Positions 53,463 to 63,031 are shown, numbered from the stretch's first letter. The stretch is DNA of 64,000 nt from an uncultured Lachnospira sp. (GCA_910589305.1 CAJUTV010000010.1:1-64000); one strand, 5' to 3'. Program-made: numbers and translations. Notes: generated by a model not told the origin, from the sequence alone.

Positions 53463-54714
53463 ACGAAACCTTTCCTATTTGCCATTTATGCGGCAGTATC
53501 TCTATACCTTCTGCAATATAGCCCATCTTCACAAATATTTCTTTATATTTTGTTCGGTAATCGAAAGGAACGGAAGCTGTCTGGTCATATAATGCCACAT
53601 CAAAATAATATCCGCCTCCCACAAGATTAAAGTTATTATACTCTAATGTCACTTCATTATATCCCTTTTCCCATGGCACGTCTACTTTATCAAGCAATGT
53701 ATTTAATCCGCATACATATAGATTATCCAACCTTAACAAAGCAATGCCAACTACTGGCTTCTTTATTGATGTATCATTGACATAATATCTTAGCGTCAAT
53801 TTGATATCCTCACCATGCACAATATCAGTTGTTTCTTCTTTCTTGCTGTTTGTAACTGTAAGACTGACAATCTCTGCAATATCGACGCTGCTTTCCATAT
53901 CTCGTACTGCTTCATTATTGCCATTCTCTGCGTTATCCATACCTTTATCTGCAACCTTATTGCCCACATTATCTTGTGCATCCAATGTCTTTAAATAATC
54001 AAGGTATTTGTCTGTAATGGTATCTACATCACCGTCTGCCTCAAGCTGTCCTTCATTAATCCAGATTGCTCTTGTGCAAAATCGTTTAATTGAATTGACA
54101 TCATGGCTTACATACAAAATTGTAATTCCCTTTTCCTTAAATTCAAGAAATTTATCCATACATTTTAACTGAAAACGAATATCGCCAACTGCTAACGCCT
54201 CATCTACAATCAAAATATCCGGTTCAACATTAATGGCAACAGCAAATGCAAGACGGACAAACATACCGCTAGAATATGTTTTTACTGGCTGATTAATATA
54301 TTTGCCAATATCTGCAAAACTTACGATATCATCAATTTTTTTATCCATCTCTTCTCTGCTGTATCCCATAATGGTTCCATTAAGATAGATATTTTCCATG
54401 CCTGTATATTCACCATTAAAACCTGCACCAAGCTCTAACAATGCAGAAACCTTACCATTAATTTTAAGCCTTCCTGTTGTTGGTGTTAATACTTCAGTTA
54501 AAATTTTAAGTAATGTTGACTTTCCTGAACCATTTTTGCCAACAAAACCAACCGTCTCACCAGGCTTAATTTTAAAATTCAAATCATGCAGTGCGTAAAA
54601 ATCGGTATGATAACTCTTTTTTATAGGGGACAACGCCTCTTTTATTCTGTCAGAAGGTTTGTTATATAATTTATATATTTTACTAATACCATCTACTTCT
54701 ATACTATAATCCAT
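53434..54714 (-). CDS. Wzt-type polysaccharide ABC exporter ATPase with C-terminal binding domain
   Basis: A 426-aa protein. The ATPase (1-250) has Walker A GFVGKNGSGKSTLLKIL, signature YSSGMFVRLAFAVAINV, Walker B PDILIVDEALAVGD and the H-loop LYVSHDVNSIKRFC. Residues 285-426 are a Wzt-C-like beta-sandwich (IVSLTVTNSKKEETTDIVHG, VVGIALLRLDNLYVCGLN, LEYNNFNLVGGGYYFDVALY) that reads the chain end. Such domains recognise modified non-reducing ends, consistent with the overlapping methyltransferase gene. Ribosome binding site ATGAGGG precedes the ATG. It follows the Wzm gene after 148 bp. Confidence 0.93.
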   Translation of the reverse strand: MDYSIEVDGISKIYKLYNKPSDRIKEALSPIKKSYHTDFYALHDLNFKIKPGETVGFVGKNGSGKSTLLKILTEVLTPTTGRLKINGKVSALLELGAGFNGEYTGMENIYLNGTIMGYSREEMDKKIDDIVSFADIGKYINQPVKTYSSGMFVRLAFAVAINVEPDILIVDEALAVGDIRFQLKCMDKFLEFKEKGITILYVSHDVNSIKRFCTRAIWINEGQLEADGDVDTITDKYLDYLKTLDAQDNVGNKVADKGMDNAENGNNEAVRDMESSVDIAEIVSLTVTNSKKEETTDIVHGEDIKLTLRYYVNDTSIKKPVVGIALLRLDNLYVCGLNTLLDKVDVPWEKGYNEVTLEYNNFNLVGGGYYFDVALYDQTASVPFDYRTKYKEIFVKMGYIAEGIEILPHKWQIGKVSYEVCNRDKI

Positions 54715-54862
54715 TATTCCCTCATTTCTGGCTATTTCATCTATTTTTAATTATTAATCATATATTTATTGCAACATAAATATATTTTTTTGTTATATTA
54801 ATAGTTTCAATATACAAACAACCCTATCTTTTTTCAAAATCTTTTATATATTAGAAATATAT

Positions 54863-55663
54863 TTACATCACATCTGCAAAATGTGGCTTCATTCGCTTAA
54901 ATATAAATCTTCCTATTAAAAATAATAAAAGAATTACAACCCAAAAATACAATGTCATCATTGGATTTTCCCAAAAACCAACCTGTCTGATAAGAGCATC
55001 CCTATATCCTTCAACAATATAATACATTGGATTAAACTTTAAAAGTGGTCTTAAAAATTCAGGGTACTGCGATTCAGCAATCATAACAGGCACTATCCAC
55101 ATACCATACTGAAGAACAATGCCCACAATCTGAGCCATATCTCTAAAAAACACATTAATTGCAGAAGTAAAATAGACTAACGCCACAGAAAAACAAAATG
55201 TTCCAAATGTATAATACAGCATTTGCAGCGCATAAGCTGTCGGCACTTTCCCATACAATACATATACAACAACAACTAAAATCATAAAGAAAAAGTGAAC
55301 AAAAGCTGCTGATACAATTTTAATCAGAGGGATAATATCAATATTAAATTTCATTTTTTTTACGATATAGCTATATTCTATCAGACAGTTGGTGCTGTTA
55401 TTAACAGCATCGTTTAAGAAAAACCAAGGACACATACCGGCTATCAGCCATAACAAATATGGAAAATCGGGCATCTCCGGCAAGGGTCTTGAACGAAATC
55501 CCTTCTCAAATATCATCCAATATATCGACACAATGACAATTGGCTGTGCAAAAGCCCAAAATATTCCCAAATAAGAACCTGCAAATTTATTCTTAAAATC
55601 ATTAACTGCAAGCCTGCCTATCATTTTTCTATTATGAAATATATCTAATATACCTTTCACCAT
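54863..55663 (-). CDS. Wzm-type polysaccharide ABC exporter permease
   Basis: A 266-aa ABC-2 permease with six helices. Typical parts are FKNKFAGSYLGIFWAFAQPI at the N-terminal gate helix, FPYLLWLIAGMCPWFFLNDA, INVFFRDMAQIVGIVLQYGM and RPLLKFNPMYYIVEGYRDAL. It works with the Wzt ATPase to export an undecaprenyl-linked polymer completed in the cytoplasm. GGAG lies 6 nt before the ATG. The two genes share strand with a 148-bp AT-rich gap in which I see no terminator. Confidence 0.93.
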   Translation of the reverse strand: MVKGILDIFHNRKMIGRLAVNDFKNKFAGSYLGIFWAFAQPIVIVSIYWMIFEKGFRSRPLPEMPDFPYLLWLIAGMCPWFFLNDAVNNSTNCLIEYSYIVKKMKFNIDIIPLIKIVSAAFVHFFFMILVVVVYVLYGKVPTAYALQMLYYTFGTFCFSVALVYFTSAINVFFRDMAQIVGIVLQYGMWIVPVMIAESQYPEFLRPLLKFNPMYYIVEGYRDALIRQVGFWENPMMTLYFWVVILLLFLIGRFIFKRMKPHFADVM

Positions 55664-55788
55664 TCATCTCCATTCTAACGAAATATAAATTAAAATTATA
55701 TTCTATGCCTAATTTTTTGTTAATCATTCAATATTTTAATTTACATTATATTTAACATTAAAATTTTTTAATTTTTCAAGTTATTCTA

Positions 55789-56709
55789 TCAAAGTTTTCC
55801 AGTTAATACAAGAAATTTTAAAACTCTACTATCTTTTTTCGTCTGTCTGTACACTACCTGTTTATGTACTAAGTATATTCTTGCCTTTATATTGTATCTT
55901 GATAAGACTAACAACTTTGCAATTTTTCGCTCTTTTTTTCCTAACTGTACTCCAAATATACCTAAAAATTCCTCTGTCTGCTCATATGTTTGCCCTCTTT
56001 TACTAAAGAGCTGACAAACCCTGTAACGAAACAGTTTCCAGCCTGAATCAATATCCCCACAGACATTATTATTATGCTGTCTGTATTTAATATAAGATTG
56101 TTTATCATAGTATACTCTTCCCATTCCAACTGCCAAAAGATAAAGCCACCAATCGTGCATAATACATTTTTTGGGCGTATACAAAACAGCCTTCTGTCTT
56201 AAAGCAGAATTAAAGACACAAGTGCAGCCTGTACATATATTTTCAACAAGCGCACTCTGCCAAGTCAGCTTTGGCTTAGAAATAACACTAATTTCTCTAA
56301 CATTCAAATGTTTATCTGCAATTTCTTTTGCACTGCAATACAGCAATGGTATACTGTTATCACTAAATTTATTTTCAAGACATAAAATTGCACGCTTCAA
56401 TTTATCTGGATACCAATAATCGTCTTGGTCACACAGTGCATAATAGTCACTGTCAGGCGCACATTGGATTAATTCAAAAAAATTTCCAATAGTTTTTAAA
56501 TTAATTCCCTTATTATCTAAAATTGTAATTCGTTTATCTTGCTCTTGATATTTTTTTAATATCTTCATCGTATTGTCGGTAGAACAATCATCTCTTACTA
56601 ATAACTTCCAGTTTTTATATGTCTGTGCAAGAATACTGTCTAACTGCTGTGCAAGATAACTGTTGCCATTATAAGTTGCCATTAAAATTGTAACACATTT
56701 ATTATTCAT
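55789..56709 (-). CDS. Glycosyltransferase family 2
   Basis: A 306-aa GT2 enzyme. TILMATYNGNSYLAQQLDSI, LLVRDDCSTDNTMKIL, YYALCDQDDYWYPDKLK (DxD) and TCVFNSALRQKAVLYTPKK are visible, with the acceptor-side HDWWLYLLAVGMG common in rhamnosyl/galactosyl transferases of wall polymers. The start at 56709 has AGGAG 4-5 nt upstream and drops 25 residues that lack support. The gaps on both sides (125 and 199 bp) are the widest in the operon, but no terminators were found there. Confidence 0.9.
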   Translation of the reverse strand: MNNKCVTILMATYNGNSYLAQQLDSILAQTYKNWKLLVRDDCSTDNTMKILKKYQEQDKRITILDNKGINLKTIGNFFELIQCAPDSDYYALCDQDDYWYPDKLKRAILCLENKFSDNSIPLLYCSAKEIADKHLNVREISVISKPKLTWQSALVENICTGCTCVFNSALRQKAVLYTPKKCIMHDWWLYLLAVGMGRVYYDKQSYIKYRQHNNNVCGDIDSGWKLFRYRVCQLFSKRGQTYEQTEEFLGIFGVQLGKKERKIAKLLVLSRYNIKARIYLVHKQVVYRQTKKDSRVLKFLVLTGKL

Positions 56710-56908
56710 TATTCTCCTATTCTGGTATTTAACCAAAACAAATTGATTTATCATACAATAAATCAATCCTTCTTCTATAATCAAAATACATGGACTGCAA
56801 CATACAATAACACAATATAAACTCTATACTTTTTAGTCCAATCCACATACAACCATAACACTAAACTTATTATTTACAAACATAAAAATATATCATTTTG
56901 TATATTTA

Positions 56909-58078
56909 TTAATCTTTTATATGCTTACTTAATTTGATGTAATAGTTTTCTAACTTCTTGCTCTGTTTTCTAATATCAAATCCTTGTTTTGCAACCTTAT
57001 CCGCATATAATTTTCTATCATCCACAATCCCTGTTTTTCTTATCTTTATTAATTCTTTAACCCAATCTTTACTATCCTTTTGATTAGACTGTTCCGTTGA
57101 CTGCAAAACCGGATATTTATTATCTATTCCTATAAATTTAACATTTTTAGTAATCTTTATTTCTCTTGTCACTTCTTTTGACACCACACATCTTAATCCT
57201 GCTGCCTGAGCCTCAACGCATACCACAGGAAGTCCCTCATACATTGAAGGCAAAATAAATGCATCCATTGCCTGCATATATTCATGGACATTATTTTGCA
57301 CACCCTCAAACAAGACAGCATCATCTAAATGCAACGCGCTCACTTTCTGTTTTATCTTATCCATCCGTTCACCGTCACCAATCAGTATTAACTTACTGTC
57401 TTGTACCTTTTGATGAAACTGCCAAAAAATATCAATGATATATTCATGATTTTTCTGCGGCGCAAACCTTCCAACATGCCCCACAACAAACATATTTTCC
57501 ACGCCTAATTTTTTGCGCATATAACTTCTTACTTCTGGCTGAAATCGAAATTTATCAATATCAATGGCATTGTTGATAACATTGACATGTTTTGTCGTTC
57601 CATAAAGATATTTTGCCGCTTTTTTTGAACAAGCACAATAATTGGTGGCATATTTTAAACCATACTGATTTAATATAAAATTGCGCGCCTTTTTGGTTAT
57701 GCCATCAGCACCTTTGGCATTGTGACTGTGTATAATTCTATTTTTTATTCCATATTTTTTTGCCAGCTTCATATAAATAAATGCTGTATTGGGTTCATGT
57801 CCATGTATCACATCATATTTTTTTGCATATCGTTTCATCACACTTTCTGTCTTTTTATAGAGTGTGCCATCTAATACTGTTCTTCCTGATAATGGACCAA
57901 CCTCATATATTTTTGAATGATTGCGTTTGCAATATTTCTTTACATCATCGGATACTGTATTGTATACCATAAAATCAAAGTTTACTTTACTATGGTCTAT
58001 ATATTTATAATAATTAAGCAGCATGGAACTAACACCACTGTTTAATCCCATATCATCTATCACTTGTAATACACGCAT
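56909..58078 (-). CDS. Glycosyltransferase family 4 (EpsF-like)
   Basis: A 389-aa GT-B enzyme: VLQVIDDMGLNSGVSSMLLN at the N-terminus, then IHSHNAKGADGITKKARN. The donor domain has VVGHVGRFAPQKNHEYIIDI, KLILIGDGERMDKIKQKV, VLFEGVQNNVHEYMQAMDAF and LPSMYEGLPVVCVEAQAAGL (E-x7-E motif). This set matches EpsF/Cps-type transferases of Firmicute capsules. ATGAGG precedes the ATG. It starts 6 bp after the CapD-like gene and is clearly co-transcribed. Confidence 0.93.
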   Translation of the reverse strand: MRVLQVIDDMGLNSGVSSMLLNYYKYIDHSKVNFDFMVYNTVSDDVKKYCKRNHSKIYEVGPLSGRTVLDGTLYKKTESVMKRYAKKYDVIHGHEPNTAFIYMKLAKKYGIKNRIIHSHNAKGADGITKKARNFILNQYGLKYATNYCACSKKAAKYLYGTTKHVNVINNAIDIDKFRFQPEVRSYMRKKLGVENMFVVGHVGRFAPQKNHEYIIDIFWQFHQKVQDSKLILIGDGERMDKIKQKVSALHLDDAVLFEGVQNNVHEYMQAMDAFILPSMYEGLPVVCVEAQAAGLRCVVSKEVTREIKITKNVKFIGIDNKYPVLQSTEQSNQKDSKDWVKELIKIRKTGIVDDRKLYADKVAKQGFDIRKQSKKLENYYIKLSKHIKD

Positions 58079-58084
58079 ATTTCC

Positions 58085-59944
58085 TCATTCCTGCGGCTGA
58101 TAAGTTGACGCCACCTTTTTAATTAATTCTTTAATATCCTGCGTCTCATCATAGGCACATTTTTTCAGCTCATTTAAGTTATCAATAAAATGTTCTTTGT
58201 CAAATTCAATTGGCTTTCCTATATGAATCAATTTGTTAGCTGTATCTTGCAGCCCTTCTTCTTTCATAAGCAATTCTTCATACAATTTTTCACCAGGACG
58301 AAGCCCTGTATATCGAATTTCCATATCAACGCCTAATGTATATCCAGATAATCGAATTAAATTCTTTGCCAAATCGTCAATTTTAACGGGTTCGCCCATA
58401 TCTAAAATAAAGATTTCGCCGCCTTTTGCATATGCTCCTGCTTGCAATACTAAAGAAACAGCCTCTGGAATCGTCATAAAATATCGTATAATATCAGGGT
58501 GTGTAACTGTTACTGGACCTCCTGATTCAATCTGTTTTTTAAATAATGGAATCACTGAGCCATTACTGCCAAGCACATTGCCAAATCGAACAGCAACAAA
58601 ATCGGTTTTTGAACGTTCATTATATGCCTGAATAATCATCTCACAGATACGTTTTGTCGCTCCCATAACATTGGTTGGATTAACGGCTTTATCTGTTGAT
58701 ATCATAACAAATTTTTTCACATGATACTTGTCCGCCATCTGCGCAAGATACCATGTACCGACAACATTATTTTTAACCGCCTCATTGGGACTGTCCTCCA
58801 TTAATGGAACATGTTTGTGCGCCGCCGCATGATACACGATATCAGGCTGATATTCTTTAAAAACAGAATCAAGACGCGACATATTTCTTACAGAACCAAT
58901 CAGTGTAACCACATTGACCTTTGGAAAATCTCTTTTTAATTCTTGCTGTATATCATAGGCATTATTTTCATATATATCAAATATAACCAGACATTTTGGC
59001 TGATGACTTGCAAGCTGCCGGCATAATTCAGAACCAATTGAACCGCCGCCGCCTGTCACCATGATACATTTATTTTTGACATATCCCATAATCGACTCAA
59101 TATCTACTTTGACAGGCTCTCTTCCAAGCAAATCTAATACATCAACATTTCGTATATCATTGATACTGACTTCGCCGTCCACAAGCTGATATACACCTGG
59201 AAGAATTTTAAGATTGCAAGGCGTCTCTTTACATATATTAAGTATCTTGTGCTTTGTGTCTACATCGGAGGAAGGAATGGCGTATATAATCTCATCAATA
59301 CCATAATATCTGGCACATTCCTTAATCTTATCCCTATTGCCAATAATTTTGACACCTCTTATATACTTTCCAATCTTTTGAGGGTCGTCATCAATAATAC
59401 ATATCACCTTAGAATTATCAAGATACCTTGAATTGGATATCTCCCGCATCAAAATATTGGTCGCTTCCCCTGCGCCAATAATCATAATTTTGACTTGTTC
59501 TGAAGTATGCCTGTATTCTTGAATAACTGTTCTAAGCATTCGATACATAAATCGGCTTGCTCCCATTGCCATAATTAAAAATACACCCGACATAAAATAA
59601 CAAGAGCGTGGAAGCATCCAATCCATAAACGCTGTGAGCGCAAGATGCATAAGTTCTGCCACAATACAAGCCTCAACGATTTTGTACAGTTCTGCTATAC
59701 TGGCATACTGCCAAAGACTGTGATACATTCTAAAAGACCAAAATATAACCAGTGTGATAATTGTAAATGGTATAACAGCCTTTTCATAATTTCTAATATA
59801 CTGCTCCTCAATGCTTGATATCTCAACATTAAATCTCATAATTAATGACAAATAGACTGCTCCATTAATAAGAAGAATATCTGTAATAATTAAAAATATT
59901 CTTCGGACAAGCAATTGCAGTTTGTCTTTCCTAGTTTCTTCCAT
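58085..59944 (-). CDS. CapD/WbpM-like NDP-sugar 4,6-dehydratase, membrane-bound
   Basis: A 619-aa enzyme with four to five N-terminal membrane helices (residues 1-130), a first Rossmann-like domain (about 145-270, MIIGAGEATNILMREISNS) and a C-terminal SDR domain (about 285-590). The SDR domain has MVTGGGGSIGSELCRQL (NAD loop), YHAAAHKHVPLMEDSPNEAV, MISTDKAVNPTNVMGATKR (Lys kept, Tyr replaced by Met as in this family) and RFGNVLGSNGSVIPLFK. It turns UDP-GlcNAc into a 4-keto-6-deoxy sugar, first step to amino or diacetylated bacillosamine-type sugars. It overlaps the upstream GT2 gene by 14 nt. Confidence 0.93.
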   Translation of the reverse strand: MEETRKDKLQLLVRRIFLIITDILLINGAVYLSLIMRFNVEISSIEEQYIRNYEKAVIPFTIITLVIFWSFRMYHSLWQYASIAELYKIVEACIVAELMHLALTAFMDWMLPRSCYFMSGVFLIMAMGASRFMYRMLRTVIQEYRHTSEQVKIMIIGAGEATNILMREISNSRYLDNSKVICIIDDDPQKIGKYIRGVKIIGNRDKIKECARYYGIDEIIYAIPSSDVDTKHKILNICKETPCNLKILPGVYQLVDGEVSINDIRNVDVLDLLGREPVKVDIESIMGYVKNKCIMVTGGGGSIGSELCRQLASHQPKCLVIFDIYENNAYDIQQELKRDFPKVNVVTLIGSVRNMSRLDSVFKEYQPDIVYHAAAHKHVPLMEDSPNEAVKNNVVGTWYLAQMADKYHVKKFVMISTDKAVNPTNVMGATKRICEMIIQAYNERSKTDFVAVRFGNVLGSNGSVIPLFKKQIESGGPVTVTHPDIIRYFMTIPEAVSLVLQAGAYAKGGEIFILDMGEPVKIDDLAKNLIRLSGYTLGVDMEIRYTGLRPGEKLYEELLMKEEGLQDTANKLIHIGKPIEFDKEHFIDNLNELKKCAYDETQDIKELIKKVASTYQPQE

Positions 59945-60989
59945 TTTTGTTTAGTCCTTTCACCCACTTTGGCATTTTAATTAATCCCACTGCCGTACCA
60001 ATTCCATAACTAAAATGCAATAGTAAAAATATGATTGGAAGCAAAAAATTTGTTCTATTTCTTTTTTCTTTTGCTTTATATATCGATGTTGCACTCATAG
60101 CAAGAGCCAATCCTCCATACAAACTCCACATCAATTTAGTAAGTTTGCAAATCACGTTTTTTAGTCTCATTAATTTTGCTTTGCCTGTAATAAAAAGTCC
60201 AATAATTGAAGAAAAGCTTGCCATTACAAAAGCAAATGGTACAAAATGATATAGAGACAAACATTTTGGACATACCCCCAATGTAAGACCTATCCAATAT
60301 CCATTGCTAAATTTTTGCTTTAACATTTTTCCCAAACGGTTACGCACATGTTGATAGGAGATAATATCTGGATAAAAGGCAAATTTATATCCTGCCTGTC
60401 TCATTCGATAATGTATCTCATTATCTTCTGTTCTTACCAGATTTTCATTATAGCTGCCAACGCTATCAAATACTTCTTTTCTATATGCTGCATGAAACAT
60501 TGAATTGACATACGTCTTGCCTGGATTATGCCGATAAGGAGCTATACTTGAACCAAACATTGAATTTTCAGCAAGCAGCAGTGTTTCTGAAAATGGTGTA
60601 GAATCGTCTAATATACAAGGTCTTTGACCGCCGACAATAAACTCTCCCTCATTTAATGCCGCTACACATTTACTTACAAAATCATAGGGAATACTACCAT
60701 GTGCATCCACTTTGATAAAAACATCACAACAATATGCCTCTAATGCAACATTCCAGCCACATGGCTGTGTTTTCTTTGGATTATCAAGAACTTTAATATC
60801 AATAAAATTCTCCTTATTATCTTTACGAAATTGATTCATTATTTGTCTTGTGGAATCCTTTGATTTGCTATCCACTAAAATAATTTCCATCTGTTTGTGC
60901 GGATAATCTTGATTGATAATGTCTTTCAACAAATTTCCTATATACTTCTCTTCATTAAAGGCAATTACACCTAAAGATACTGTCAACAT
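59931..60989 (-). CDS. Glycosyltransferase family 2 (ExoA-like), first gene of the polysaccharide operon
   Basis: A 352-aa GT2 enzyme with C-terminal membrane helices. MLTVSLGVIAFNEEKYIGNL, ILVDSKSKDSTRQIMNQF, VFIKVDAHGSIPYDF (DxH in place of DxD), CILDDSTPFSETLLL, NLVRTEDNEIHYRMRQAGY and the helices FVMASFSSIIGLFI and LALAMSATSIYK resemble succinoglycan ExoA. The start at 60989 has AGAAAGGG 7 nt upstream; the longer open frame from 61175 adds 62 residues with no homology pattern. It is preceded by a roughly 200-nt leader and a promoter. Confidence 0.88.
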   Translation of the reverse strand: MLTVSLGVIAFNEEKYIGNLLKDIINQDYPHKQMEIILVDSKSKDSTRQIMNQFRKDNKENFIDIKVLDNPKKTQPCGWNVALEAYCCDVFIKVDAHGSIPYDFVSKCVAALNEGEFIVGGQRPCILDDSTPFSETLLLAENSMFGSSIAPYRHNPGKTYVNSMFHAAYRKEVFDSVGSYNENLVRTEDNEIHYRMRQAGYKFAFYPDIISYQHVRNRLGKMLKQKFSNGYWIGLTLGVCPKCLSLYHFVPFAFVMASFSSIIGLFITGKAKLMRLKNVICKLTKLMWSLYGGLALAMSATSIYKAKEKRNRTNFLLPIIFLLLHFSYGIGTAVGLIKMPKWVKGLNKNGRN

Positions 60990-61479
60990 TATTTCCCTTT
61001 CTGTACCTATTATACAAATATCATTTTCCTCTGTTTTAAGCCATTCTGCAAAAATTTTAAATAGGGCTTTCGCACTAAGATAAAATACTTTTGCTTCATG
61101 CGACAGCCCCTGTGTGATATTGTTTCTATTTACTTTCTTAGCAATCCTTATCCCCCACCAACTTGCTGTGGTCATTTGATTAAACGTTCAAAACTATGGG
61201 CTATTATAACATAAATATTCCCATTTTCAAGCCCTCCCTATACATGTCTTTATACTTTATCTTTACACTATATCAGTCCACTATAATATATTCTTACAAA
61301 CAATATCAGCCAACCAATAAAATGCTTTGCAAGACATTTATAATAAAACAAAGGTACCCTTTATTATACTATTATGATACAATAAATCTAATTAAAGATT
61401 ATAATTTCATTGCCAGTTTGCCAAAAACCTACAAAAGCCTTTTATTCTTTGTGCAAAAAGCAGGAAAAAATAAGGAAAA
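60990..61479. other. 490-bp leader/intergenic region of the polysaccharide operon
   Basis: It contains the minus-strand promoter described at 61203-61230 and an untranslated leader of about 200 nt before ATG 60989. The open extension of the first gene into this region has no ribosome binding site or family-like sequence. I see no riboswitch or attenuator that I could define with confidence, and no further gene up to the plus-strand start at 61480. Confidence 0.45.
61203..61230 (-). promoter_or_regulatory. Probable sigma-A promoter of the polysaccharide operon
   Basis: TTGAAA (61230-61225) and a perfect TATAAT (61208-61203) are separated by 16 bp. It is the best match upstream of the 24-kb minus-strand operon and would give a 5' leader of about 205 nt. 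Confidence 0.55.
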
Positions 61480-61968
61480 ATGATGAATAATAAAACCGAA
61501 CAGCAAAAAATACGCTACGAATATCGCAACGAGATAGAAAATATCATAAAAAAATATGATATTGATAGAAAAGCTTTCCATGAAGTCGATAAATTTTATT
61601 ATAAGAAGGTTCAACGCAATATCTATTACACATTTTGCAATTATCAAAAATATCCTGCTATTCAATTTGCATATATGTGGACAAGACTGCGCGATAATCT
61701 AAAAACCAGCAAACTAATTACGACCGATTGGAGTGACTGGAACACATATATTGACAAAATCAATCAGTTTATCCCTGACAAAAATCCATCTACACAATAT
61801 TATCTCATTATGGACGGTGACTGGGTATATGAGGGTACCATCACCGAAATTAAAAAAGTGCTATATGAAATGCCCGCTTTTATGCAGGACTTTTACTTAT
61901 CTCCAAAAGACTATTCATGGCTTATTATACATTGTGAAGATGGAGCTTGTATGTTTCAGGTTTGTTAA
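61480..61968 (+). CDS. Hypothetical protein, 162 aa, 3' end altered by a repeat insertion
   Basis: A soluble protein with a helical N-terminus (NKTEQQKIRYEYRNEIENII) and a mixed C-terminal part (YYLIMDGDWVYEGTITEIKK, LYEMPAFMQDFYLSPKDYSW, LIIHCEDGACMFQVC). AAGG precedes two adjacent ATG codons; the second (61483) has the better spacing. The stop TAA is the first codon of the inserted repeat copy. Without the insertion the frame would read one extra codon (CAA) and stop, so the protein is nearly unaffected. The WVYEG ... DFYLSPKDYSWL pattern is typical of small uncharacterised immunity-like proteins, but I do not recognise the family. Confidence 0.65.
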   Translation: MMNNKTEQQKIRYEYRNEIENIIKKYDIDRKAFHEVDKFYYKKVQRNIYYTFCNYQKYPAIQFAYMWTRLRDNLKTSKLITTDWSDWNTYIDKINQFIPDKNPSTQYYLIMDGDWVYEGTITEIKKVLYEMPAFMQDFYLSPKDYSWLIIHCEDGACMFQVC

Positions 61969-62090
61969 GCAGATATTCGCAATCCACTACGCTGCTTGCT
62001 TAAATTACCTAGCTACTATCGCAGCTTTTAACAAGTTCCCACCGCTTATGCCCTTGCAGCATTGAAGCGGGGGACTTCCTTGATGAGGTT
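61965..62090 (+). mobile_element. Structured insertion repeat, copy 2
   Basis: A 126-bp element starting TTAAGCAGATATTCGC and ending CCTTGATGAGGTT. It is in the same orientation as copy 1 but lacks its central CAGTGGGAG hairpin. The long 3' hairpin is preserved with a compensating change: CACTT/AAGTG in copy 1 is CGCTT/AAGCG here. It inserted at the last codon of the plus-strand gene and 15 bp from the end of the DUF2262 gene. Confidence 0.75.
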
Positions 62091-62104
62091 CAATAATATA
62101 ACTT

Positions 62105-62917
62105 TTATCCCTCAATATAGGACGAATCAAACCCTGTATCAATATTTCCGTCAACAACAACTACATGTCCATAAAACATATTGTCATCATCATAATAAGC
62201 TGTATAATCACCATCATCATATACATGGAGTGATTCCAAAGTAATACGCTTCGCAAATTGTTCCTGTGTTATCTCTGGTAAATTCTCCTGCCAGTCATTT
62301 GCATTGCCTGTAAGTTCTTCTGCTGCAAATTTACGCATATCCACATCTAATTTTTCCGCATTTTGAACCAACTGGCGCGCTATGTTAATAGGCTCTACCC
62401 AACTATCCCTATCTTCATTATCAACATCCACACATATACAGACATCTTTATTGAGTCCAAATGAAATTTGTGTGCTTAAATCAAAATATTGCTTATCTAA
62501 AGTAAGCGTTCCTAAAATATCATCTTCAATTGTGACGGGTTCGTTATACTTTGCTAATATCGTTTCTAATTGTGGTGATTTCACATTACAGTCAAGAATT
62601 TGCGTGACAAGTAAACGATTTTTATATCTGCCCGTTTGTTTTTCCTTCAATTCTCTTGCCTTAATTCGATAAAGGATATTGGGGTTAAATTTATCGCATT
62701 CACACCTTCTTTCCTCTTCATCATTTGAAGCTAACCAGCAAAGATACCCTCTGTCCTCAAAAATTTCACCATCACATTCATATGCCAAAAAATCAACATT
62801 CATTCTCCAACAAGTATCGCCTGCTGCCTTTCCTCCTGATACGCCGCTTATTATAGCAACGACAAACTCCTTTTCTTCTTCACAAAAAGAAGAATAAAAT
62901 GTTTTCTCCTTCACCAC
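62105..62917 (-). CDS. DUF2262-family protein
   Basis: A 270-aa acidic cytoplasmic protein. The C-terminal 140 residues show the DUF2262 pattern: LGTLTLDKQYFDLSTQISFG, VCICVDVDNEDRDSWVEPIN, KFAAEELTGNANDWQENLPE, EEFAKRI-like segment EQFAKRITLESLHVYDDGDY, and YYDDDNMFYGHVVVVDGNID. The N-terminal 120 residues are less conserved. The start is one of two adjacent GTG codons behind GGAGG. Many DUF2262 genes sit beside toxin/immunity loci, in line with the neighbouring small genes. Molecular function is unknown. Confidence 0.85.
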   Translation of the reverse strand: MVKEKTFYSSFCEEEKEFVVAIISGVSGGKAAGDTCWRMNVDFLAYECDGEIFEDRGYLCWLASNDEEERRCECDKFNPNILYRIKARELKEKQTGRYKNRLLVTQILDCNVKSPQLETILAKYNEPVTIEDDILGTLTLDKQYFDLSTQISFGLNKDVCICVDVDNEDRDSWVEPINIARQLVQNAEKLDVDMRKFAAEELTGNANDWQENLPEITQEQFAKRITLESLHVYDDGDYTAYYDDDNMFYGHVVVVDGNIDTGFDSSYIEG

Positions 62918-63031
62918 GAACCTCCATTTTGCACTGCTTTCTATATAAAACCCTTTTCCGTTTAAAATTTCTTTGGTTTACATCTTTTTGGTTTAGCTTT
63001 ATATGAAACCGTATTTTATTTTTATATATGT

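Noticed and set aside
60990..61175. N-terminal extension of the ExoA-like transferase
   Set aside because: Open but without ribosome binding site or homology pattern; the ATG at 60989 has a clear AGAAAGGG site.
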